Assembly: GCF_020829685.1 (NCBI RefSeq)
Contig: NZ_JAIVFR010000485.1
Location: 1 to 5,570 of the forward strand
DNA length: 5,570 nucleotides
From: Nostoc sp. CHAB 5715
Lineage (GTDB): Bacteria; Cyanobacteriota; Cyanobacteriia; Cyanobacteriales; Nostocaceae
Reading direction: 5' to 3'
Part shown: positions 1-5,038 of the stretch, one piece after another
How positions within the stretch are numbered: the stretch's first letter is position 1
How the letters are laid out: every line of letters starts with the position of its first letter
Program-made: the position numbers and the translations under genes
The notes under the pieces: generated by a model
What the model was told of the DNA's origin: nothing
Database searches by the model: none
Seen by the model: the letters and a program-made list of their open reading frames with translations, nothing else

Positions 1-299
1 GTACAAATAGAAGGCGGTATCGATATTTCTTTGTCGCTGACTACTGGCCACTGACTACTAACAAACTCCTGATCTTTTGCAGAGGAATAAGCAGCAGACT
101 CATTCAATCCATCTTTGGTATTCAAGGAAGGGTTTAGCTGCGCTGGGGGAATTGGATTTGAGCTAAATGCCACTGATTGCTGTGGTGCATTTGTAATACC
201 CAAAACTATCAACGCCCTGGTTCTGGCTTGGTCTTCTGCTGCTTCTACTGTTTCTGCTGCTGCCATACCCGTAGCACGGGTTACGCCTTCTATTTGTAC
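1..299. repeat. 16-bp perfect inverted repeat inside the left-hand gene
   Basis: GTACAAATAGAAGGCG at 1-16 is the exact reverse complement of 284-299. On the coding strand the inner arm encodes VQIEG(V) and the outer arm encodes PPSIC. The left arm begins at the first base of the window, so the repeat may extend beyond it. The match ends on the inner side at position 17. Confidence 0.8.
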
Positions 300-392
300 G
301 CTTGCCCGGACAATATATTTTCCTTGAAAAATTTGCAATAATTCAGAAATCAGACTGCCTTTGGGATACAAGCTCTGGAATTGAGCCAACAT
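1..392 (-). CDS. Unrecognised protein, N-terminal part (cut by the left edge)
   Basis: Reading from an ATG at 392-390 on the minus strand, the frame stays open for 130 codons to the window edge, so the C-terminus is missing. The protein begins MLAQFQSLYPKGSLIS. Residues 1 to about 67 look like a compact domain: a YPKG motif, a strand-like stretch (KYIVRASVQIEGV), then a helix rich in Ala and Glu ending in ARTRALIVLGI. The pattern AE(D)xAxxRALxxLG is loosely like the end of the core in ERF/Rad52-type single-strand annealing proteins. That is a resemblance by eye only and no function is assigned. From residue about 68 the protein is low complexity (Ser, Asn, Pro, Ala), as in a disordered linker, and residues about 112-120 (SSQWPVVSD) are encoded by a dispersed repeat. 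No clear Shine-Dalgarno lies before the ATG. The gene is divergent from zam, 1.3 kb away. The reading frame is well supported; the function is unknown. Confidence 0.75.
   Translation of the reverse strand, partial: MLAQFQSLYPKGSLISELLQIFQGKYIVRASVQIEGVTRATGMAAAETVEAAEDQARTRALIVLGITNAPQQSVAFSSNPIPPAQLNPSLNTKDGLNESAAYSSAKDQEFVSSQWPVVSDKEISIPPSIC
37..62. repeat. Dispersed CACTGACTACTAAC-type repeat within coding sequence
   Basis: CTGACTACTGG followed by CCACTGACTACTAAC is a doubled form of the motif that also occurs in the ubiX-lapA spacer, at 4990-5008 and inverted at 4942-4960. Here it lies inside the left-hand minus-strand gene, where it is read as VSSQWPVVS without a stop codon. Confidence 0.7.
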
Positions 393-908
393 AATACTGC
401 TACCAATCTAAATATTTTTAATAACGGAGTTGATACTGCCTGTATGTTCAAGCTAGCTCATCTGCCCTTACTTTAATTTACATCCACTCGATACCCAGGA
501 TGCCTGCCAATATTGCTTACTATATGTCATCAGTTTCTTGGTGGGCTATGAGTAAGCATAATTCTCTATCAAGGTGATATTCTTGCTTTGCCTTGTGTCC
601 CAATTGTAGCAGTAGCTCTTTTTTGACGAAATTTTTGGCTAGTGCTAACTTATCTGGGTAGTCTTGCCTGCAATGCTATACTGATTACCCAACTGGATAT
701 CTAGAACTATTTTCTGGAAGTGCGCTCTAAATCTACAATAATGGAGATAAGGTTCGCCCTCACTGCTTATTAAGCTGCTCACCTAATTGTTACCGATTCT
801 ACATGTGGGAAAATTGGGTTCATGGCAGTTCCGCCTAGTTCAAAATCAGAGTCTAATGTCGTAAAATTACCTTCACTCTAGACAATCAAACACCTGTAGT
901 TTCCACGT
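393..908. other. Gene-poor spacer, left part
   Basis: AT-rich sequence with no intact gene on either strand. The only coding-like signal is on the minus strand between about 823 and 520, listed separately as a possible gene remnant. I see no tRNA or rRNA and no convincing promoter for the minus-strand gene starting at 392. Confidence 0.6.
520..823 (-). pseudogene. Possible decayed minus-strand gene, about 100 codons in three frames
   Basis: Three short minus-strand open stretches follow each other. The first is ATG at 823 to TGA at 779 (MNPIFPHVESVTIR). The second is GTG at 782, overlapping that TGA, to TAG ending at 645; its 45 residues include YLHYCRFRAHFQKIVLDIQL. The third is a 51-codon stretch from 675 to a TAG at 520-522, which has no start codon but reads like ordinary protein (DYPDKLALAKNFVKKELLL, then LDRELCLLIAH). 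The second and third overlap, so one or two frameshifts would join them into a single protein of about 100 residues. The segment YPDKLALAKNFVKKEL is faintly like the start of the helical domain of Cas1. I note this only as a lead: the Cas1 catalytic residues are not visible and there is no CRISPR array nearby. It could equally be chance, or three unrelated short frames. Confidence 0.3.
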
Positions 909-1113
909 CACTTGTTCCACTTGGGGAAACCCCAAGACCCTCCGGGTTCGGCAGTCCCCCAGACGCTCGTTCGCCCTTGGCGTCTCACGCCACTTGCTCC
1001 ACTTGGGGAAACCCCAAGACCGCAGTGGCTCCCCTTGGGAGAAGACTCGCTAACGCTGCGCTATCGACGGGAACCGCCAAGACGGGGGCTGCCTCACCGC
1101 AGTGGCTCCCCTG
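909..1113. repeat. GC-rich dispersed-repeat island
   Basis: A 31-bp unit occurs at 909-939 and again at 991-1021 with one mismatch. Each copy contains a palindrome, CTTGGGG-AAA-CCCCAAG (920-936 and 1002-1018). A second 17-bp direct repeat, ACCGCAGTGGCTCCCCT, occurs at 1019-1035 and 1096-1112. Between them is GACTCGCTAACGC (1044-1056), which recurs as GACTCGCTACCGC at 1572-1584. The island is visibly more GC-rich than its flanks. It is typical of the mosaic intergenic repeats of Nostoc-type genomes. Short open frames across it are translations of the repeats and not genes. Confidence 0.8.
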
Positions 1114-1221
1114 CATAGCGCTTTTGGGCAGTATGGATTCTCTAAACCCAGCTTCTCAAAAACCCGTCGCGTAATTACCTAGCGGGGCTAAATCCTAATC
1201 AGGCGTGTAATCTTAAGTTTG

Positions 1222-1446
1222 GTTAGGTGAAGAGACTTGAACGCAGGCGAACTCTGAGAGCATCGTGCAGTGAGAAGTTCGTAGACGCCCAGAGTTGTCT
1301 GTGGATCGCCTTCCTTTGCTCGAAACTGCGGGAGTAGTTTATTGCTCTTGCAGGGTCGGGCTTCCTTTCCTTAGAACTTAGGAAGTCTTGCCTCTGAGCA
1401 ATTCGTTTCTAACTTGTTTCTGTAAGCCGTGAGGGTATACAGAAAA
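1222..1446 (+). ncRNA. Candidate structured RNA, family not recognised
   Basis: This stretch folds far better than typical intergenic DNA. Helices found by hand: 1242-1256 with 1290-1303 (14 pairs, one bulge); 1318-1323 with 1356-1361 continuing through an AA/GG internal loop into 1326-1337 with 1342-1353 (6 plus 12 pairs, TTTA loop); AGACTT 1233-1238 with AAGTCT 1383-1388, which encloses both hairpins as a three-way junction; GTTAG 1222-1226 with CTAAC 1409-1413 as a possible outer closure; and TTTCTGTA 1417-1424 with TACAGAAA 1438-1445. The long helices contain several G-T pairs that would be G-U in RNA on the plus strand, which favours that strand. There is no open frame. I could not match it to RNase P RNA, tmRNA, SRP RNA or a tRNA. 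The 192-nt span of the outer closure is close to 6S RNA size, but two large internal hairpins do not fit the single long rod of 6S. A 5' leader of zam or a repeat-associated RNA are alternatives. Confidence 0.45.
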
Positions 1447-1476
1447 GAACCAGATTGAATAAGAATTCAGAATCAA

Positions 1477-1553
1477 TATAGTGGGGAATTCAGACCCGCC
1501 ACTATAAAAGTTGACCACAAAACAAGAAAATTTTTGTGGGGAACTTAAACCCC
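1477..1553. repeat. Hairpin cluster resembling a small non-autonomous element
   Basis: Two perfect 8-bp hairpins lie side by side: TATAGTGG 1477-1484 with CCACTATA 1499-1506, and CCACAAAA 1515-1522 with TTTTGTGG 1532-1539. The segments GTGGGGAATTCAGACCC (1481-1497) and GTGGGGAACTTAAACCCC (1536-1553) look like diverged copies of one unit. Fragments of the type GAATTCAGAA (1463-1472) on the left and AATTCTGAATT (1635-1645) on the right are inverted relative to each other. This organisation suggests a MITE-like dispersed element. There is no coding capacity, and the element boundaries are uncertain. Confidence 0.5.
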
Positions 1554-1564
1554 TTGATTCAGAC

Positions 1565-1670
1565 GCTTGCGGACTCGCTACCGCAACGCTTACGCCAGCG
1601 ATGCACTGAGCCTGTCAAAGTGTCACACAGAATTAAATTCTGAATTTTGGCTCCTGACTCCTGAATTCTG
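1565..1670. repeat. Further dispersed-repeat debris upstream of zam
   Basis: The segment has a TTGCGG (1567-1572) / CCGCAA (1581-1586) hairpin, the GACTCGCTACCGC motif shared with 1044-1056, the string GCACTGAGCCTGTCAAAGTG (1603-1622), which resembles a widely dispersed bacterial repeat, and AATTCTGAATT/CTGAATTCTG units (1635-1670). No gene is present. Confidence 0.5.
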
Positions 1671-1707
1671 TTTTGTTAAACAAAAAATGATGTTTTGACC
1701 AAAGGTC
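1671..1707. promoter_or_regulatory. Two palindromes just upstream of zam
   Basis: TTTTGTT-A-AACAAAA (1671-1685) is a perfect palindrome with 7-bp arms, and GACC-AAA-GGTC (1697-1707) is a second one ending 10 bases before the zam ATG. Either could bind a regulator, and the second could form a small hairpin covering the ribosome-entry region. No obvious Shine-Dalgarno or consensus -10/-35 pair is visible, so the regulatory role is only a suggestion. Confidence 0.3.
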
Positions 1708-1717
1708 GGTTCACTGC

Positions 1718-4075
1718 ATGGAATTTTCAATCGCTACACTCCTTGCCAATTTCACCGATGATAAATTGGTAGCTCGGAAGGTTTTAGAAAAGAAACTTGG
1801 CTGTGAAGATGAAAAAAGTTTACAAAAACTTCACATTGCCTTAGATGTTCTCGAAAAAATCGGTATTTTAGTAAAGGAACGGGGCAAGTACCGCCGTGTC
1901 TCAGAAGAGGGAATAATCGAGGCAAAACTTCGTTGTTCTAGTAAAGGCTTTTGCTTTGCTATTCAAGATGTGGAAGGGGCTGAGGATATTTACATCCGCG
2001 AAAGTCATTTGAGTAATGCTTGGAATGGCGATCGCGTTTTGGTCAGAGTTCTTAAAGAAGGTAGTCGCCGTCGCTCTCCTGAAGGGGAGGTGAAGCTGAT
2101 TCTAGAACGTTCCAACCACACCTTACTGGCACGAATTAAACAGGTGGAAAGCGGTTTTAGGGCTGTGCCTTTAGATGATCGATTGCTGTTTGAACTGAAG
2201 ATTCAGCCTAACGAGGCAAAGTTGGAAGAAGCGATAGATCACTTGGTTCATGTAGAAGTTTTGCGTTACCCATTGGCACAATATCCTCCCCTTGGTCGAG
2301 TCGTGCAAATCCTCGGTAGCGATGCCGAAGCTGCTGCTGATATAGATTTAGTTACGTGCAAACACGACCTTTCCCGGACTTTTCCAGATAATGTGCTAGA
2401 TGCAGCCGCCAAGTTGCCCAAAAAGCTACTCAAAGCAGACCTGAAAAATCGACTGGATTTGCGTAATTTATTTACCTTCACCATTGAAGGAGTAAATGGC
2501 GATACAAAAGTTATAGAAAACGCTTTTAGTTTAGAAAAAAACTTAGCCGGAAATTGGCTTTTGGGCGTTCATATCACCGATGTTTCTCACTATGTCCAAC
2601 CTGACGAAGCCCTAGATAGAGAAGCACTCAAACGGGGCAAATCAGTGTATCTGGGAGAATTAGTGCTGCCAATTTTGCCCCCAGGTGTGGTAGAACGCTG
2701 TTCTTTAGTACCTGGGAGCGATCGCTTAACTATCTCTTTTTTAATTACCGTTGATCCCCAATCTGGACAAGTCCTAGAGTGGGAAATTCAACCCAGTGTA
2801 ATTAACGTCGAAACTGCACTGAGTACCGAACTTGCCCAAGCAATTCTCACTGGTGAAGCTCAAGATCAATCCCCACAGATTTCCCAAATCCTGCAAGACC
2901 TCCAAGCCTTGCAAACAGCCGTGAAACAAGTACGGTTGAATCGTGGTAGCCTCCAGTTGAATCTGCCACCCAGCCAAAACGCCTACTATGATGAGGGGAT
3001 TCTCGGCGCTGTGGTGGTGAATGATTTACCAGTGCGATCGCTACTCACGGAGTTGGTACTGTTAGTTAATCAACTGGTAGCAACTCACTTAAATGCTCTT
3101 GGTGTTCCCGCCATCTGGCGAGTCCAAGGCACACCCGATGTTGAAGATGTCCAGGAAATGCTAAAATTGGCAGTCAATTTAGGCGTTGACCTCACACTAG
3201 ATCCAGAAGTCGATATCCAACCCTTAGATTACCAACATTTGACCACAGCTTTTGCTGAATCTCCCTCTGAGCAAGTTCTTACTTACTTATTACAAGATAC
3301 ACTAAAGCCATCTGCGTACAGCACCACCAAAGGATCTCACTTTGGTCTGGCACTACTGCAATATGTCCATTTTAGCGCTCCCTTGCGGCGTTACCCAGAT
3401 TTGCTGATGCAGAGAGTGTATTACGCGCTACTCGAAAACGGACGCGATCGCCGCAATACCCGTGTGAGAGAGCGTGTTAACCTGCGCCACTCCTCCAGCC
3501 ACGAGGAAATTAACTGGAACGTTTTACCCCCAGAATTGCAACAAGAACTGCAAAGCGATTTAACTAGGGTAATTGTCCAAATCAACGACCGAGAAAAAGA
3601 AGTCCAAGAAGCTGAAGCCGATTTAGCCGGACTGCAAAAAGCCCAACTGATGAAGCAACGCATCGGTCAGGTATTTCAAGGGGTAATTACCGGGGTTCAA
3701 TCCTACGGTTTCTTTGTGGAAATTGAAGTACCAGCCGCCGAAGTGGAATCCAACAGTAGTAATCCTGGTGTGCCTTTGAGGGTAGAAGGATTGGTACACG
3801 TCAGTTCTCTCAAAGATGATTGGTATGAATATCGCGCCAGACAACAAGCACTGTTTGGTCGCAAAAATCGCGCTTCTTACAGATTAGGCGATCGCGTCGC
3901 CGTCCAAGTAAAAAGTGTCGATTACTACCGTCAACAAATTGATTTGGTAACAGTCGGTAGCGATGGCGTAGCCAGAGGTTTAACTGGCAGTCCTTCCAAT
4001 GATGAACTTTCAGACCTCTACTTACCACATGATATTGAGCCTGATGACCTAGACCCTTACTCTGAGGATGAGTAA
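1718..4075 (+). CDS. zam: Zam-like RNase II/R-family protein with a degenerate active site
   Basis: This 785-residue protein has the RNase II/R layout: an N-terminal winged-helix-like region (about 1-65), OB/cold-shock domains (about 66-205; GFCFAIQD at 77-84), an RNB domain (about 245-575) and a C-terminal S1 domain (about 650-746), then an acidic tail. RNB hallmarks are kept: HITDVSHYV (285-293), ELVLLVNQLVATHL in the middle, and HFGLALLQYVHFSAPLRRYPDLL (541-563, shown for orientation as HFGLALL...PLRRYPDLL). The S1 domain keeps EGLVHVSSL and carries an insert (about 672-688); a charged helical linker (about 576-647) precedes it. The catalytic cluster that reads TIDGEDARDFDDA in RNase R is here TIEGVNGDTKVIENA (255-269), so all four key Asp are replaced. 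Length and this divergence fit cyanobacterial Zam (named from acetazolamide resistance in Synechocystis) better than the shorter active RNase II/R of cyanobacteria. The start MEFSIATLLANF is the first in-frame ATG and looks family-typical. The protein probably binds RNA; nuclease activity is doubtful. Confidence 0.9.
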   Translation: MEFSIATLLANFTDDKLVARKVLEKKLGCEDEKSLQKLHIALDVLEKIGILVKERGKYRRVSEEGIIEAKLRCSSKGFCFAIQDVEGAEDIYIRESHLSNAWNGDRVLVRVLKEGSRRRSPEGEVKLILERSNHTLLARIKQVESGFRAVPLDDRLLFELKIQPNEAKLEEAIDHLVHVEVLRYPLAQYPPLGRVVQILGSDAEAAADIDLVTCKHDLSRTFPDNVLDAAAKLPKKLLKADLKNRLDLRNLFTFTIEGVNGDTKVIENAFSLEKNLAGNWLLGVHITDVSHYVQPDEALDREALKRGKSVYLGELVLPILPPGVVERCSLVPGSDRLTISFLITVDPQSGQVLEWEIQPSVINVETALSTELAQAILTGEAQDQSPQISQILQDLQALQTAVKQVRLNRGSLQLNLPPSQNAYYDEGILGAVVVNDLPVRSLLTELVLLVNQLVATHLNALGVPAIWRVQGTPDVEDVQEMLKLAVNLGVDLTLDPEVDIQPLDYQHLTTAFAESPSEQVLTYLLQDTLKPSAYSTTKGSHFGLALLQYVHFSAPLRRYPDLLMQRVYYALLENGRDRRNTRVRERVNLRHSSSHEEINWNVLPPELQQELQSDLTRVIVQINDREKEVQEAEADLAGLQKAQLMKQRIGQVFQGVITGVQSYGFFVEIEVPAAEVESNSSNPGVPLRVEGLVHVSSLKDDWYEYRARQQALFGRKNRASYRLGDRVAVQVKSVDYYRQQIDLVTVGSDGVARGLTGSPSNDELSDLYLPHDIEPDDLDPYSEDE
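2028..3895. repeat. Five HIP1 octamers within zam
   Basis: GCGATCGC occurs at 2028-2035, 2718-2725, 3034-3041, 3444-3451 and 3888-3895. HIP1 is a highly iterated palindrome in many cyanobacterial genomes. All five copies I found in the window are inside zam; I found none in the repeat-rich spacers or in ubiX. Confidence 0.9.
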
Positions 4076-4092
4076 AGTGAAAAAGCTCTTGA

Positions 4093-4106
4093 GCAGGGAG
4101 CAGGGA
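4093..4106 (+). repeat. Two copies of the heptamer GCAGGGA
   Basis: GCAGGGA is repeated at 4093-4099 and 4100-4106, starting 17 bases after the zam stop codon. This is a short STRR-type tandem repeat and the first of three abutting arrays. Confidence 0.7.
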
Positions 4107-4108
4107 GT

Positions 4109-4155
4109 GATGAGGGAGATGAGGGAGATGAGGGAGATGAGGGAGATGAGGGAGA
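4109..4155 (+). repeat. Tandem 9-bp repeat, five copies of GATGAGGGA
   Basis: Five identical units run from 4109 to 4153 with a partial GA after them. The array is purely intergenic, between zam and ubiX, and all units are identical, so the array is either recent or homogenised by slippage. Confidence 0.9.
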
Positions 4156-4161
4156 AATAAG

Positions 4162-4231
4162 CAATGCCCAATGCCCAATGCCCAATGCCCAATGCCCAAT
4201 GCCCAATGCCCAATGCCCAATGCCCAATGCC
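4162..4231 (+). repeat. STRR heptamer array, ten copies of CAATGCC
   Basis: Ten perfect head-to-tail copies of the 7-bp unit CAATGCC fill 70 bp, ending 20 bases before the ubiX start codon. Heptameric short tandem repeats of this kind are characteristic of heterocystous cyanobacteria. An open frame on the opposite strand through the array is only the repeat being translated. Confidence 0.92.
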
Positions 4232-4251
4232 TCTTATAAACTAAACATTAC

Positions 4252-4872
4252 GTGTCAAATAACACCAAACCTCTAATTTTAGGCGTATCGGGCGCATCTG
4301 GTCTGATTTACGCTATTCGCGCAATCAAATTTTTGCTAGAAGCGGAGTATAGTATTGAATTGGTTGCCTCTAAATCAACTTACATGGTTTGGCAGTCAGA
4401 ACAGGAAATTCGGATGCCACCAGAACCAACTGGGCAAGAACAATTCTGGCGAGAGCAAGCTGGAGTCGCAATTTCGGGTAAACTCCGCTGCCATCCTTGG
4501 GGTGACGTTGGAGCCGGGATTGCCAGTGGTTCATTTGCCACTCTGGGGATGATAATTATTCCATGCAGCATGAGCACAGTGGCAAAGCTAGCGGCTGGCT
4601 TGAGTTCCGATTTACTAGAACGGGCGGCGGATGTCCAACTCAAAGAAGGACGAAAACTGGTCATTGTCCCGCGTGAAACGCCTTTTAGCCTCATCCACCT
4701 TCGTAATTTAACCTCTCTAGCAGAAGTTGGAGTGAGAATTGTCCCCGCTATTCCTGCCTGGTATCATAATCCCCAAACCATTGAGGATTTAGTGGATTTT
4801 GTAGTTGCCCGTGCTTTAGATCAACTAGATATTGACTGCATCCCAATTCAGCGGTGGCAAGGTCGTCGCTAA
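4252..4872 (+). CDS. ubiX: Flavin prenyltransferase UbiX
   Basis: This 206-residue protein matches UbiX along its whole length and at the usual family size. UbiX attaches a dimethylallyl group to FMN, making prenylated FMN, the cofactor of UbiD-type decarboxylases. In cyanobacteria this would support decarboxylation of the 4-hydroxybenzoate-derived ring in plastoquinone synthesis. Visible marks are the flavin-binding start LILGVSGASGLIYA (8-21), ASGSF (91-95), IIIPCSMSTVAKLAAGL (101-117), LERAADVQLKEGRKLVIVPRE (122-142, key residues K131, E132, R134, R141), SLIHLRNL (146-153) and AWYHNPQTIEDLVDFVVAR (169-187). The start is GTG at 4252; an in-frame TAA at 4237-4239 excludes anything further upstream and there is no suitable downstream ATG before the conserved core. 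No Shine-Dalgarno is seen. A TATAAA at 4235-4240 could be a -10, giving a nearly leaderless message. The protein is cytosolic. Confidence 0.95.
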   Translation: MSNNTKPLILGVSGASGLIYAIRAIKFLLEAEYSIELVASKSTYMVWQSEQEIRMPPEPTGQEQFWREQAGVAISGKLRCHPWGDVGAGIASGSFATLGMIIIPCSMSTVAKLAAGLSSDLLERAADVQLKEGRKLVIVPRETPFSLIHLRNLTSLAEVGVRIVPAIPAWYHNPQTIEDLVDFVVARALDQLDIDCIPIQRWQGRR

Positions 4873-4887
4873 CACCCTCAGTGGATT

Positions 4888-4906
4888 TATTGTAAATTTC
4901 ACAATA
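4888..4906 (+). other. Small AT-rich hairpin after ubiX
   Basis: TATTGT (4888-4893) and ACAATA (4901-4906) form a 6-bp stem with a 7-base loop, 15 bases after the ubiX stop. There is no T-run after it and the stem is A/T-rich, so it is at best a weak 3'-end signal and not a clear intrinsic terminator. Confidence 0.3.
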
Positions 4907-4939
4907 GTCCTAAAAAGGTAATGATAGAGATGGCTGATA

Positions 4940-5029
4940 GTGTCAGTAGTCAGTGAACAGTAATTAGCGAAGAATAATCAGACTGATAACTGACCACTGA
5001 CTACTAACCACTGATAACTGACAACTGAC
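4940..5029. repeat. Dispersed ACTGA-rich repeat with inverted arms
   Basis: GTCAGTAGTCAGTGAACAG (4942-4960) is an imperfect inverted copy of CTGACCACTGACTACTAAC (4990-5008), 16 of 19 positions matching, followed by related units such as ACCACTGATAACTGACAACTGAC (summarised as ACTGATAACTGACAACTGAC, 5010-5029). The whole spacer before the lapA-like gene is built from this motif. The same motif appears inside the left-hand gene at 37-62. Confidence 0.75.
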
Positions 5030-5038
5030 AAAATTGCT

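Noticed and set aside
115..327. 70-codon plus-strand open frame
   Set aside because: It is antisense to the better supported minus-strand gene at 1-392, which has the more natural protein composition.
822..881. 19-codon plus-strand frame (MAVPPSSKSESNVVKLPSL)
   Set aside because: Too short to support by sequence alone, no clear ribosome binding site, and it opposes the more protein-like minus-strand frames.
912..1174. Two overlapping plus-strand open frames of 65-68 codons
   Set aside because: They lie entirely in the GC-rich repeat island, the product is the repeat read in different frames (both contain the same repeated LGKPQD/WGNPKT-type segment source), and no ribosome binding site precedes them.
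1222..1413. 6S RNA (ssrS)
   Set aside because: The span fits, but the fold has two large separate hairpins on a junction and not one long rod with a central bubble. Kept only as an alternative to be tested with a covariance model.
3810..4220. 136-codon minus-strand open frame
   Set aside because: Its N-terminus is the translated heptamer and 9-mer arrays (repeated GIGHWAL and LPHLPH units) and the rest is antisense to the zam S1 region.
4093..4231. CRISPR array
   Set aside because: Units of 7 and 9 bp are directly abutting with no spacers; these are simple tandem repeats.
4380..4694. Open frames antisense to or shifted within ubiX, and those antisense to zam
   Set aside because: ubiX and zam are strongly recognised along their full lengths; the other frames are shadows.
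4888..4906. Intrinsic terminator of ubiX
   Set aside because: The stem is short and A/T-rich and no T-run follows.
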